The notes beneath the pieces were generated by a model that had not been told where the DNA came from, made no database searches, and was given only the letters and a program-made list of their open reading frames with translations. From Lycorma delicatula (lineage: Eukaryota; Arthropoda; Insecta; Hemiptera; Fulgoridae), in assembly GCF_047948215.1 (NCBI RefSeq), contig NC_134465.1, forward strand, positions 17,504,022 through 17,568,021: 64,000 nucleotides of DNA, given 5' to 3'. Shown piece by piece: positions 11,186 through 23,129 of this stretch (position 1 is its first letter; each line of letters opens with the position of its first letter). The translations under genes and the position numbers were made by a program.

Positions 11186-11264
11186 ATAAAAATTAATTAA
11201 ATATGGATATCAGTCTCTGTAAAAAAAGATGGTGCGTGGGGTTTGTTATATGTGCTCGCATTTT

Positions 11265-11350
11265 TATTTTAACTGCTATTGGCGCAGAGGAGACCAATGG
11301 TGGTGCGCCCGGCAGCTGCGCGCAGCGTACGAATGGTTCATTCGTTTGAA
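11265..11350. other. GC-rich islet of unknown nature
   Basis: A short GC-rich block (CGCAGAGG, GGTGCGCCCGGCAGCTGCG) stands out in AT-rich surroundings. No family was recognised. Confidence 0.3.
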
Positions 11351-11405
11351 CGATATACTGCTTGATACGAATGATCTATCTAAAATTATATTTGTATTTT
11401 GTGGA

Positions 11406-12392
11406 TAAAAAATCTGATGTAGACACCACATGACTTCCTTGTACGCCTATCAACTCCGAATTAGGGAGAATATTGTCCGACAATATCAAAGGAGTAATGA
11501 ACTCTAGATAAGAATTCTTTGCAATTTATTAAAGATCGGGCATGTATACCTCAGTGTATATGTTACTCTTGTGAGGATCTATTTTTAAGTCATTCTGTAG
11601 TTAACTTTAATGCGGATAAAATTAAACAGAAATTTCAGAATAATTAAACTACAAAATCCAAAAATAATACGATTCTAAATTTCAGTTAATATTAAATAAT
11701 CAGATGTTTCACCAAATTTATTACATATACACATATGTAATAATGCCTGTGAAATTACATATACATATTTTTAAAAGTACATAAAAATAACTTCTGATTA
11801 TTTTTATTTATTTATTTTTTATTGTTATTATTCAATAATTATTTATTATAATGTTTATTTTTTAAACAATCACGGGTTAATAATTATTAAATAATATATT
11901 AAAATTAAAAAAAAATTATAAAAATAAATTTAAAAAAAAGGAGATGAAGCTGATTCCAACCGAATCCCCTTGTAAGATCGCAATATTTCATTAATTAAAG
12001 TAACATTTGGCTATAACTCTGAAACCGATGAAAATAAGTACCGCTTATCGTTGAAAAGCTCTCAATGAGGGCTTATTACTGCAGTTAAGAAAAAGTCCAA
12101 AATCCAAATGTTTTGGAATTTTGGGCTTTTTTGGAGAATTCGGTTCAGCCGATTGCAATCACAAAAGAGAAGGTGCATAACTAGATGTTACAACAGTCCT
12201 AAATCCATGACTTCAACATCCTACGGCTAATCGTTTTTCTGATATGCGAGATATATATGTTCGTAGGTGCAGAAATCTCGCCGAAACTAGTCAAAATGGA
12301 TTCAGTGATGGTCAGAATGAATATTTCCGTTGAAATTTTAAAACCGAAATTTTTGCGATCACAATATTTTCTTTACTTCGTACAAGGAAGTA
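11406..12392 (-). repeat. Family C repeat, long variant, reverse orientation
   Basis: Starts with the AATCTGATGTAGACACCACA terminus and ends TTCGTACAAGGAAGT. It contains an extra segment of about 300 bp (11451-11750) with ATTAAAGATCGGGCATGTAT, shared almost base for base with 36038-36350. This shows that a longer form of the family exists. Confidence 0.8.
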
Positions 12393-12708
12393 AAAAAAAC
12401 ATATTTTCTCATTCCAGAGAGCATTCAACTCATTCTCTTTCGCAGTTTTCTTCTTATTATTAATAAAAATAAAAACGAAAAAGTGGTTACTACTCCTGTA
12501 CGACAAAAAAGGCCTACTTTAAGATAGTATTAGTTTTTACGTCATTAATTTCTATTCGATCAAGTCGTAGATCTTTTTCTTGAGTTTCTTGTACACAGTT
12601 TATTTCTTATAAGGATAATGTTTTCGGTAAACCTAAACCAAAATATATTTTAAAATAAATAAATTAGAAAATACACTTAGAAAAGTAGACAAAATTTAAA
12701 AATAATTT

Positions 12709-13397
12709 TTACTTCCTTGTTCGAATAAAGGAAGAATTGTGATAGCGAAAAATTTCGGTTTTAAAATTTCAACGGAAATATCCGTTTTGACCATCTGAGA
12801 ATCCATTTTGATCAGTTTCGGCGTGACGTATGTATCTCGCATGACTCAAAAACGATTAGCAGTAGGATGTTGAAATTTTGGATTTAGGACTGTTGTAATA
12901 TCTAGTTATGCACCTTCCCTTTTGATTGCAATCGACTAAACCAAAACGTCCAAAAAAGGTCAAAATCCAAAAAATCTGGATTTTGAACTTTTTCTTAACT
13001 GCAGTAATTGCCTTCATTGAGAGCATTTCAACAATGTTTCAAAAGCGGTACTTACTTTCATCGGTTCCAGAGTTATAGCCAAACGAAATTTTAATTAATG
13101 AAATATTTGGATCTTACAAAGGGAAGGCACATCGGTTCGAATCCGACTTCATATACATATATTTTTTTAACCTTTTTTTTATTTAAAGATATTGATTTAT
13201 TAATAATTATTAACCTATGGTTGTAAAAAAAAAATTCAGTAAATAATAATTCAATACTAATAATTCAAAAAAATAAATATTAAAAAAATCAGAAGTTATT
13301 AGGAAATTAAATTTTATGCACTTTTCGTTTTAATTTAACTTTTTACACAGATTAATAATTATTAATAAATCAAAACACTTAAATTCGAAAAAAAAGT
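12709..13397 (+). repeat. Family C repeat, forward orientation, with reverse fragment at its end
   Basis: Begins ACTTCCTTGTTCGAATAAAG and has all main blocks, including the B-box-like GGTTCGAATCCGACTTCAT near 13133-13153. About 13345-13397 is a short opposite-oriented family C piece (GATTAATAATTATTAATAAATC), so the right end is a junction. Confidence 0.8.
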
Positions 13398-13590
13398 AAA
13401 AGTTGGCGATGGATTTTGTATTACAAGCCACAGAGAAAACGGCAGTCAAGTGAATGGCGTCATCCTCAATCACCAACCAGACCGACAAAGGCCAAGCAAC
13501 AGCCATTTGGACGCAAACTGAAGGTGGCAGTCTTTTGGGATCGGTCTGACATACTACTGATTGATTTCACGCCACGTGGAACGACTATTT
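13398..13590 (+). pseudogene. Mariner-like transposase fragment
   Basis: An open frame of about 55 residues reads KPQRKRQSSEWRHPQSP and then VAVFWDRSDILLIDF and PRGTTI. These are the mariner transposase segments between the first catalytic Asp (the GDE block, here GGCGAT just upstream) and the FWD-G-LLIDF region. Mariner transposases cut and paste DNA using a D,D(34)D triad. The frame starts at the family C junction and is cut off by the SINE-B tail. It is a different lineage from the element at 33401-34663, since the residues between the blocks differ. Confidence 0.7.
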
Positions 13591-13592
13591 GG

Positions 13593-13908
13593 CTTCTTTT
13601 TCCTGTTTAGCATCCTATAATTACCTTTCAGATAATGAAAGGTAATCCTCATTCATCCTTTCAGAGGATGAATGAGGATGATATGTATGAGTGTAAATGA
13701 AGTGTAGTCTTGTACAGTCTCAGTTCGACCACTCCTGAGATGTGTGGTTAATTGAACCCCAACCACCAAAGAACACCGGTATCCACGATCTACTATTCAA
13801 ATCCGTATAAAAACAACTGACTTTACTAGAAGTTGAACGCTGGAACTCTCGACTACCAAATCAGTTGTTTTGGGAAGACGCGTTCACCACTAGACCAACT
13901 CGGTGGGT
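13593..13908 (-). repeat. SINE-B (tRNA-derived), full length with internal palindrome
   Basis: On the minus strand, a tRNA-like head with A box (TGGTCTAGTGGT type) and B box (GTTCAANTYC type) is followed by ACGGATTTGAATA, GATCGTGGATACCGGTGTTC and the tail ending GCTAAACAGGAAAAAG. This copy has a local duplication giving the palindrome CCTCATTCATCCT / AGGATGAATGAGG at about 13650-13680. It inserted into, or next to, the mariner scrap. Confidence 0.85.
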
Positions 13909-13974
13909 TTTTTCAAAAGGCGTAAATTTATTGTACTAAAAACAGTTGTGTTTTTAAGAAAATTATTACCGATT

Positions 13975-14500
13975 TTTACATATTCATAAGATTTTCTTGT
14001 TACGTTTTGTTTTTAATAATAAAATTATATTTTATTTATTTTTTTTTAAGACAATTACACCAATTTTTGTCAGATTTTTTTGTTTTTCACAGACTTATTA
14101 ATCAATTTTTGTCAGAATTAAATTTACAAAATTTGATAATAAAATTTATGCAATACTTATTTAACAAACTTATTGTACTTTAAACCTAAATAAAAGTGTT
14201 TTTTCGCCACTGAATGTTTCTGTTTTACATTGAAAATTATGAAACCATGCGAGATACAATTCTGTGACCTGTTTTATTAAATTTTTCCGGACAAAAAACA
14301 TAAACCGTTACCCTTTATATACCGCCATAAAAATTTCAGTATGATCTCATTTCACCAGGGAAACTGAAATCCGGATGAAATTTTTCGCTAGCCGTAACTC
14401 CATAACAAAGTGTTTATGAACATATGTTTGTATGAACGTTTTTTCTTATTTCAAGCTTTAGAATCGGTTCCCAAGTTATTTCCCTTTCCTCTTGAATCAT
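13975..14500 (+). repeat. Repeat D, first copy
   Basis: Aligns over about 500 bp with 54120-54595. Shared landmarks are GTTTTGTTTTTAATAATAAAA, TTTTGATAATAAAATnTA, CTCATTTCACC-GG, AACTGAAATCC and TAGAATC-GTTCCCAA. No conserved protein frame was seen, so it is probably non-coding transposon sequence. Confidence 0.65.
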
Positions 14501-14520
14501 ATATATGTAAAACAAATTGT

Positions 14521-14632
14521 GAGAGATGTACAACGTAGGAGAGGGGAATACCGAAATGAAACGACTGGCACTAGATAGGGAATCTTGGAGAGCTGCATCA
14601 AACCAGTCAAATGACTGAAGACAAAAAATAAT
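14521..14632 (+). repeat. RTE-like LINE 3' end, plus strand
   Basis: Encodes the end of a reverse transcriptase open frame (MKRLALDRE-SWRAASNQSND and stop) followed by AAGACAAAAAATAAT. It is the oppositely oriented counterpart of the fragment at 14812-15520, so the two 3' ends face each other. Confidence 0.65.
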
Positions 14633-14811
14633 ATATATACATACATTACAGAAAATAGATATTTAATAAATTCTCAGATGTTTTATAAAATGCTGAGAAA
14701 TTAAATTAAATTCGACTGTGATACATATGATAATCAAGTACAAAAGGGATTAGTCACAGTTACTATATCTGAAAGTAATAATTTTCTCAGATACTCCGAG
14801 TTCTCATCTTC

Positions 14812-15520
14812 TTTTTTGTCTTCAGTCATTTGCCTGGTTTGATGCAGCTCTCCGAGATTCCCTATCTAGTGGTAGTCGTTTCATTTCGGTACACCCCCTA
14901 CATCCTACATCCCTAACAATTTGTTTTACATATTCCAAATGTTGCCTGCCTGCACAATTTTTTCCTTCTACCTGTTCCTACAATATTAAAGCGACTATTC
15001 CAGGATGCCTTAAAATGCAGCCTATAAGTCTGTCGTTTCTTTTAACTATATTTTTCCAAATGCTTCTTTCTTCATCAATTTTCCGCAACACCTCTTCATT
15101 TGTCACTATCTACCCGTCTGATTTTTAACATTCTCCTATTGCACCGCATTTCAAAAGCTTCTGATCTTTTCTACTCAGATACTCCGATCGTCCAAGTTTC
15201 ACTTCCATATAAAAGCTACGCTCCAAACATATACTTTCAAAAATCTTTTCCTGACGTTTAAATTAATTTTTTACGTAAACAAATTATATTTCTGACTGAA
15301 GGCTCATTTCGCCTGTGCTAATCAGCATTTTATATAACTGCTGCTTCGTCCTTCTTTAGTAATAACAAAATTCCTAGTAACAAAATTCTTCTACCTCCAT
15401 AACCTTTTCTTTTCCTATTTTTATATTCGGCGGTCCATCTATGTTATTTCTACTACATTTGATTGGTTCTCATCATAAAAGAGTAATAACTTCCCTCATT
15501 ATTGCCAGTATTTAACAGAA
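14812..15520 (-). pseudogene. Non-LTR retrotransposon reverse transcriptase C-terminus (RTE-like)
   Basis: Minus-strand translation gives the C-terminal part of a LINE ORF2 in several frames: TNEEVLRKIDEERSIWKNI, then KRNDRLIGCILRH, then HLEYVKQIVRDVGC, then MKRLPLDRESRRAASNQAND and a stop near 14820. These segments follow the reverse transcriptase domain in RTE-related insect elements. Upstream (about 15190-15240) a degraded EAFEMW-C-W-like block is still visible. Several stops and frame changes make it non-functional. The element is 5' truncated, as is usual for LINEs. Confidence 0.75.
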
Positions 15521-16095
15521 TTACGGTTTTACTTCTTACTTTTTTTGATAAATTAATCGGCAAATATTTTTTATTTTTCAGAATGGTCGTTAATTTTTTC
15601 GGAATACTACATTATAGAGTATTTTTGTAGAATAAAAATAAATTTACATTGATTTTTAAAAAATGATTTTAATTCCGTCCTTTCCAAAAAATAAAACAAT
15701 TACGTTATCACGATCATATATTTCACAAGAGAATATTACTACTGCATTGTATTTCAGAAGGGATTATGAGAGAAAGCTTAACCTGATAATTACTTCCACC
15801 TTAGCTTTATTATTTATGCACGTAACAGATAAGAATGTACATCCGGATCATTCCAAGTGTCGACTGGCTCTGGCTCTACAAGTTCTAACATCAAGATTTA
15901 CCTTAACACGAAAAAAGGATATAAAAAATAATGAAAAGCAGGTAGGTACCCATCTCACAGGAGATCAGAGTATTTTTACCCAAATGGGAACGCAAATACC
16001 GTTCAAGATTTTGTTTTGACTAAATACACTTTACAATCCTCCTTGTTTTTTCTTCATATATTAAACAACCGCTTGGAAATAATTGATAAAATAAT
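15521..16095. other. Spacer with one unrecognised 118-codon frame
   Basis: A plus-strand frame at 15663-16019 is open, but its product has no recognisable motif, no compositional bias typical of protein, and no neighbouring gene signals. It lies between a LINE fragment and a SINE-B, so it is most likely chance. Confidence 0.3.
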
Positions 16096-16109
16096 AACAT
16101 CATCCATCT

Positions 16110-16394
16110 TCTTTTTTTCCTGTTTACCCTCCGGTAACTACCGTTAAGATATTACTTTAGAGGATGATATGTATGTGTGTAAATGAAGTGAAGTCTTGTA
16201 CAGTCTCAGTTCGACCGTTTCTGAGATGTGTGGTTAATTGAAAACCCTACCGCCAAACAACACCGGTATCCACGATTTAGTATTCAAATCCGTATAAAAA
16301 TTACTGACTACTAGGACCTGAACGGTGGAACTCTCGACTTCCAAATCAGCTGATTTGAGAAGACGCGTTCACCACTAGACCATCACGGTGGGTC
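16110..16394 (-). repeat. SINE-B, full length with target-site duplication
   Basis: Complete head, body and tail on the minus strand. Flanking direct repeats AACATCATCCATCT (16096-16109) and AACATTATCCGTCT (16395-16408) match at 12 of 14 positions, the expected mark of LINE-mediated retroposition. Confidence 0.9.
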
Positions 16395-16408
16395 AACATT
16401 ATCCGTCT

Positions 16409-17770
16409 AAAAAATGTTAAACTAACTTATCAAAGGATAACGGTATATGAGAACTATAAAATTAAAAAAATAATAATAATCTACAAATTTAAAGGTACCT
16501 CAAACAGTTGCTCAGTTCTGATCAGTTACCCTACATTTTTTAAAATACCGATGACATTTTTAATTTATGAAATCGATGGATCTTACCATTAAAATTATTT
16601 TAAAAAAATATCAGGACATTTGATTGAAAAATCTTTTGATTTTTGTTTAGCGATTGTAAATTCTGTGCGATACACACATTTTATGTAATCGTCGAGACTC
16701 TTCTGAATTAAAAATTTTAACATATTTCGCACGCTTCATACTCGCCACATTTGGGACGCTTTGATTTTCTCTTCTTTCTGAAATTAAACAGATGTTAAGA
16801 GTATTCATTTCACGATAGATGATAAACTAAAGAACACGGTGTGATTGTGAATCAAAGGAAAACATCATTCTTCATTACCGGAATGAGAAAACCGTTTTAC
16901 ATTTGGGAGAAATATGTAGCGGTGTTTGGTGACATACGGAAAAATACAAGTAAGTTTTTTAGGTAATAAAATGTAAACCTTGATCGATCTTATATTATCA
17001 CGGAAAGATAAGTTATATTACAAGATATAATTAGAAAGAGAAAGAAAGATTACTTGGATCGAATGTAACGGTATATTAACGGAATGACTAATATAAACAT
17101 TAAACGGAACGTAGAAGAAAAAGGACGAAATTGGATATAAAGAGAAATAAGAAGGAAAAAACAAGACACACTCTATTTATTATGAAATAGATGTTTTAGT
17201 AAACAATAAAATTGATAAAGACAAAAAAAACATTGAAGATGAAAAAGAAATAAAATAAAAAGGAATCTAAATGTAGGATATAATAAGGAAGCTAAAATGA
17301 ATAAGATGAACCTGTAAAAAAAATCTAGCGCAATTATGCGATTCTTCTGCAAAAGGAAGGAAATCTGAAAAAAATTTAAAAAAGATGATCGTAAAAGAAA
17401 CAAAGTTTCAACAGGAATTCGATTAGGAATTAACCGTTAATTTTTCCTATTAACATCCGTTTTATAGATTTATACAACTTCCTTACTTTATTTAAAACGA
17501 ACAAATAATATAATTAATTAAGAAAAAGATTTAATTATTAAAAATATTTATATATAAATGGACAAAAGGACACGTGTCCTTTTATTGATATGTTAGGCGA
17601 CGACCGTTAATTCGTATCCTAGATTGTTATAAGTAATTTAATTAGTACTCCGATCTAACCAAATAGGTCTTTTAAAAAAACGGCCAAATGAATAACCGTT
17701 AAAGAATTTATCAAAAAAAAAACTTGCTGTGCCCGTAACTTCGTTAAAGTACATCTATAGTATTAGGTTA
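16409..17770. other. AT-rich spacer, no gene recognised
   Basis: Purine-rich stretches (about 17030-17400) create long low-complexity minus-strand frames. No conserved motif was seen on either strand. Confidence 0.45.
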
Positions 17771-17794
17771 AATGTTTGAAAAATCTTATATTAT

Positions 17795-18925
17795 ACCGTT
17801 GATTCTCAAACGTTTTTGCCCACCGCCCGCATTGAGAATCAAAAATTTTCTACCACCCCCAACATTTTTAAACTTATCGTTTCTTAAAAATAATAATTGC
17901 AATTGCTATTTTCAAGATGCGCTCTTAAAAACAGCAATTGCAATTATTGTTTTTAAACTGGCATATCCTATTTCCGAGTTGGAACTTATATTTTAAACGA
18001 GAGCAATTAAAACGCATATTTAATCGTATTTGAAAGTATTTTTATAAAAATTGCTTTCATAAAAATTAAAACAAAGCTTTCGATTGAAAAATTACACTTA
18101 CATTAATGCGAAGGATGAAAATCTGTGTTTTCCCCCCAATTTTTTAGGTAACCTTCTACCACCCCCCTGAAGGCCTCCAACGCCCAAAATGGGGCGTTAT
18201 CGCCCGCTTCGAGAAAAAAATGCCGTTTTTAGTGTTTTTTGATATCGAAAATTTTTATGAAGATGAAGACATTTCAGGATTCTACAACTGGCATTTGAAA
18301 GTTCAGAACATCAATTTTGGAAAACTAGAATTGTGCGGAATATTATTTGACATACCTTTTGACTTTAAATCCTGTAGCTTTTATTTTTTGTCCAGTCGCA
18401 AGTATAGCAAAGGGATACGTTCAAAATCATTTTATTAAAAAAAAAAAAAAAATGTTACGTAATGTGAAAAAACAAATGCGGTTTTTCAAAGTTGAATTTC
18501 TGACTTTCAAATACGCTACACAGAATCTCGAAATGTCATCTCCTCAGATAAATTTTCAAATAAAAAAAATATAATAAAAAAAAATTTGTAAAATTTGAAA
18601 TCTTGTAATGTCTTCTTGCATTTTTTCTTCCCTTATGCTATTTTTTAAAATAATTTTTAAATGTTTAAACGCATTTTTCGCAAAAAATATCAAGAGTACA
18701 TTCGTCTTTAAATATATAAAATGGTTTAAAATCGAAAAAAAACATTATTGCGCTTACTATTTTAAAAAATGTTATAAGAAACATGTTCCCCCCGAATATT
18801 CTTACGGAAACTTTTATCTAAGATATATTATTAATTATATAAAATTCCGATTAAAAAAAATATTCTAGAAACTCGGGATGAGTTCACCATTTTGACTCGC
18901 TACCGCCCGTCTAAAGAAACTCATT
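17795..18925. repeat. Unclassified repeat with CCACCGCCC borders
   Basis: GATTCTCAAACGTTTTTGCC then CACCGCCCGCATTGAGAATC at the left, an ACGCCCAAAATGGGGCGTTA palindrome in the middle (about 18180-18200), and TACCGCCCGTCTAAAG at the right. The left edge resembles hAT-type GGTTCTCAAAC-TTTTTTG ends. Short AT-rich frames inside have no recognisable product. Confidence 0.3.
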
Positions 18926-19183
18926 CCGGAGAAAAGATTAAGGAAAATAAAAACAATATGTTATCGGTAATGCAGAGTCTGATAAAAAAGATAAATAATC
19001 TCGCCAAAAGGAATACTTTCTCTAGGAAATGTAGATTTTTACCTTCAAAAATCTCCAATCCATCCCGGAAAATCTGAGTATCTTTATAAAAGAAAAGTAT
19101 ACGATTAATGATTTTATATTTTTTTCTTATCGGTTGTTGAGCGTAGCGACTTCATCGATCATATGTCGTCATCCTGCACACAT

Positions 19184-19780
19184 TCAGCTCGCTTCCAAGC
19201 CTGTTGGAAAGGTAAACCGGTGACTTTCTTGACTCGGTGTAATCCATCTGCTATCTGTCCTTCTGCGTGACGTGGCGTCCTCGATCTTTCCTTCTACAAT
19301 GGTTTTTTCGAAGTTCTCTTCTCGCGATATATCCAAAGAACCGAAGGATTTTCTTAGGGAAGAAAGTCGTTTTGAGATGTAAGTTCTTCGACGATCGACG
19401 CATACGCGGTTCGTTTTTCGATCCGTGTTATCCATAACGTTTGCGCTAACACCGCATTTCAAAAAGCATCGATAAGTTTTTTATCTCTCGCCGTGAGGGT
19501 CTAAGTTTCACATCTTTACAAGAAGACAGAAGACAAAAGCGTTTCGACAAGACGAACCTTCGTTACGTGTAATTACTCTATTCTGCCAGATCTTTGCGAC
19601 CTTCTTCAAGGCAATTCGTCCTAAATTTATCCGCCTTCATATCTCTTCTTCTACAGATGGTTTACCCAAGATAAATGAATTTGTGTACCGCCTCCAGCAC
19701 CCCCTAACCGATCTACCAGTTGCAATCGCTCTCCTCTATCGATTATCATAAGTTTAGACCTGCTGATATGATTTAAAATA
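19184..19780 (-). pseudogene. Non-LTR retrotransposon reverse transcriptase C-terminus, second type
   Basis: Reading the minus strand from about 19780 down, several frames give RRINLGRIALKKVAKIWQNR, then a degraded ALVF and CETW-type block, then AFEMRC, then a TDRKTNRV-type block and ENFEKTIVEGKIED, RRRTDSRWI. This order (IWKNR, AFEMWCWRR, WTDxxTN, ILEGKIEG..RGRxRTRWID) is characteristic of the C-terminal third of insect LINE ORF2 proteins. Stops occur between blocks, for example within the IWQNR upstream region. The last 92 residues (19184-19462) remain open. It is distinct from the RTE-like fragment at 14.8 kb. Confidence 0.7.
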
Positions 19781-20300
19781 GACGTGTTTATACGTACGTT
19801 AAAAAAAATTATGACAAGTTTCGCTTATATTAATTAAGACATTCACAAATTTACTTACAGTTTTGGTAACGGTAACGTGAAAAATGTTTGATAATGGAGA
19901 AAGTAATAATATTTAAAAAAATGAAGAAAAAAGGAAGTACACAGAAATATATGAATTAAGAGAAGAAAAAGCAGCCGAGGAAGCTGAAGAAAAGAGCATA
20001 TGTTTTCCTTCTTCCTTCACCATAAACATACAAAGAGTTCTAGAAGAAAGATAGACTGAATGCATTTAACTAGGAGCAAGGGGCAGTCTCATATGAAACA
20101 AACACCCACACCCATATATATATATATATATATATATATGTATAATCTTTGTGTAAGATGACGATACAGTATTATTATATACTAGAAAACCATAACGAAC
20201 CCATATAACTGACTGACATCTAACTTGTCAACCGTATAACACAACACATGGTCTACTTATGAACACCAAACACCCTCTAACATACTAACTCACTCTTAAA
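19781..20300. other. Spacer with TA tract
   Basis: (TA)n lies at about 20116-20138. No gene was recognised. Confidence 0.45.
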
Positions 20301-20314
20301 CATTCTTTCTTTCT

Positions 20315-20320
<6 letters not shown>

Positions 20321-20360
<40 letters not shown>
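20321..20360. repeat. (CA)n microsatellite
   Basis: Forty bases of perfect CA repeat. The Cys-Val-rich minus-strand frame over it is an artefact. Confidence 0.97.
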
Positions 20361-20363
<3 letters not shown>

Positions 20364-21200
20364 TACTTACACGAACTTTGTGTGAACCAACTGCACTTGT
20401 TCCCACACTACAACCCCTCTTAAATAATCTATCAAAACATAAACATACAGACACACCATATACACATTCAAACAGCAACAGAACCGGCCGAAAAAAAATT
20501 AAAATTATAAGGAGTGAAAATGTATGCATGAAAAAGTTATAAAATATGGGTACGTTTAAAGATTAACATGTCGGATTCATTTCAGCTTAAATTATTGGAA
20601 TCAATTTCAACTATTACGTGTATATATATATACAACGTTTCTAGTTACATGAATTGAGGTCCTGTTTAATATTCTAAGCGACAGGATATGAAAAGGTCGA
20701 ATGCCTTTCTTGACGCCAATCTATTAGATGTCAGCATTAAATGGCGTAAATTGATGATGGTAATCGTTCATTAGTTTATTCATTATTCCCGACGTTACTT
20801 AACTTAAATATTCACATTAGAATCACTGTATTAATAAAGTTTTGGCCGTCAACCGTTTACTTTCATTTCAATAGATCGAATTTTTTAAATAAAAAATTTA
20901 GTTTACAGAATAAATTATCAAAATTATTATAAGAAAGAATTTTATTAAGGTAAACAAAAGGGCTTGTCTTAAAGTGACATATAGAAAAAACTAAATACGC
21001 AATAAATAACTTTGCAGAGACCGCCATTTAGAGTAATAAGTTGTATACGCTTAAATTTTCTAATTCTGATATTTATATGATATATTTATATTTTACTAAT
21101 TCAAAAAACCTGATAAGAAAGCTATTATACTTCCCTGGCATTGGCTATTTATTCTTATACGATGAAAAAATAATGATAAATGAGAAAAGTTTAAAAAATT
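20361..21200. other. AT-rich spacer, no gene recognised
   Basis: No conserved motif or repeat family was recognised. Confidence 0.45.
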
Positions 21201-21229
21201 CAAAAATATATATTTTTTTTACTTTTTTC

Positions 21230-21930
21230 TGCTTTCCAACCCCAAAATCACCTCCCAAGAAAATTTACCTAAGATTTATTTTTTTGGGGGGTTGGGGCTG
21301 AATTATGATGACGTTTTATTATAATATATTACTAAAAATTTATTATTCAAAGTTTTAATAATATTAAAAGTTTAAACAGACCCAAGAAAGTTCTGAAAAT
21401 AAAAAAATTATTTATAAACTTTGATCGGCTCCTCACCTCTAATATTGGCCCCAAAATATTGTTTTCAGGCCGTTTTAACTATTACTATGACTAGAAAAAA
21501 AAATCTATTAAAAATAAGCAAAAATAAACATATAACTTTTCGGTTTTTGGAAAGGGGCAATTTTTGAAAAAAAAATAATAAGATAAGCGTGCATGCATGT
21601 ACTGAGCTTAATGTAAAGTAGAGTTGTTTGCAAAATTTTGAGAAAATTGACTCTCCAAACCCTCCTTGGCAATATTGATCCCAAATTTTACCAACAAATT
21701 GCCATAAAAAAGTCCATTACAATTATTTTTCCAATCAGAAGTTTTTCAAACTCGCACGTACATACATACATGCATACGTACGAACGGTAACCCTCGCTTT
21801 TTTGTTTTTTGAGGTCCCTGGGTTATGAGACGTCCAGAGATGGAAAAAACCCATACCCCGTTTTTTGACTGATTACCATACTTTCCTTCTTGCAGCATAG
21901 CTCTTCAGCTATGATGCCCGGAAAGTAAAA
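21230..21930 (+). repeat. Repeat G, first copy
   Basis: The part at about 21640-21930 aligns with 56515-56830: an ACCCTCC then CCCAAAATTTTACC-type run, TTTTTTGTTTTnnGGnTnCCT, GGTTATGA, AAAAACCCATACC, GATTGATTACC-type, and TTCTTGCAGCAnAGCTCT followed by AGCTATGATG. An imperfect inverted pair of C-rich and G-rich segments (CCAACCCCAAAA and GGGGGTTGGGG) lies at 21238-21298. Confidence 0.6.
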
Positions 21931-22739
21931 TCGTTCATGCATTATCCTATCCTTCTGTATTGATCTAAAAATAAGGTTGTTTCGCTAAATCATTAGCCGA
22001 TTTTTTTCTGTATGCAGTCAACTATTTCTCTAGCAAAACCATTGATCTCAGTTGTGTTTTTAATAAAATTTATAATGCAAATAAGTTCTCAGATCGCTGT
22101 TACCAAATTTCTATACGTTCTATCGCATTAAAAAGCCGGCATGAAATTTTGAGTAAGATAATCTAATCCACAGGTGCAAGATAATCTACTTTATTTTTCA
22201 AACCGGTCAATTGCGTCCCCCGTTATTGCTAAAATAAGGATGGTTCAACACTCCCACCGCGACTGCTTCTTGTATTTATACCTTTCTCGTGATTTATTCC
22301 TCATTTGTAATCGTTAATAGAGTTGTAAAATTGGGCTGATGTTTTGAAAAATTTCCAGGGCGATACATACATCAAATTGAGAAGCAAAGAAAATGTAAGG
22401 ATGTACAGAAGAAAAGGAAATGTATCTTCCGGAACAAATAAATAAATTCACCAGAAAAGCCTGTTCTCGAATACAGTAAGTAGAGAATGTCTGCAATAAA
22501 ATAAAGAAACATAAAAGACTGAAAAAATTATTATCAATAGCTGGACAAAGAGAATCAGTAAAATAAACAATGTAATATAGACAATTGACAAAACTATTGC
22601 AAGTGGCTGGACAAAACGTAAACTGTAGCTTCTTTAAAACCATGTCTATAGCTGATGATCACTAATAAGTGTGAAATATGTTTTTCTTTTTACTGCGATA
22701 TTAAAACCATAAGTGATTAGAGGAAGGTACACTAGTATT
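21931..22739. other. Spacer with one unrecognised minus-strand frame
   Basis: A 109-codon minus frame (22314-22643) is Cys- and Phe-rich with no known motif. The plus strand shows two similar short units containing AGCTGGACAAAG or GGCTGGACAAAA near 22540 and 22610. No gene is supported. Confidence 0.3.
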
Positions 22740-22771
22740 CAGTGACGGCTTGCAGCTAAAATTAGCGGGGG

Positions 22772-22856
22772 TTCTGTTCCAGAAAATTTTTTCTGGAACA
22801 GAAAAGATTTTCTTGAAAAAGTCAAGGCCGTGGCCTTGACTTTTTCAAGAAAATCT
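22772..22856. repeat. Two adjacent hairpins inside amphiphysin-carrying element
   Basis: The first is TTCTGTTCCAGAAAA paired with TTTTCTGGAACAGAA (about 22772-22803). The second has 25-bp perfect arms (22805-22829 and 22832-22856) with a 2-base loop, centred on CAAGGCCGTGGCCTTG. The other element copy lacks the second hairpin, so it arose locally by inverted duplication. Confidence 0.95.
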
Positions 22857-23129
22857 TGGTGGTTAAATTTTTCTGTAAAATAAAAGAACCGAAAAAATTA
22901 ATCAAATAGAATAGCTGGAAGCAGGATAATAATCTAACTACATTTTATCACATTCAAAAATATGGTACACGGTTTTTAAGCGCAATCGATTTAACCGAAT
23001 AAATAATAAAATGTCAATACAGATAACATTTTTTTTTTGTATTATTAGATAATAACTTAATAAAATGTCCGCTTAATTTAAATTTCTATGTACACAGAAA
23101 CAAATAAATAATTAGTTTTTATTACTTAC

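Noticed and set aside
15663..16019. A 118-residue protein gene
   Set aside because: No motif, no conserved relative in the window and no splice or promoter context. It lies between transposon fragments.
22314..22643. A 109-residue Cys/Phe-rich secreted-like protein on the minus strand
   Set aside because: Composition follows local AT bias, with no cleavable signal pattern or regular Cys spacing that I could defend.
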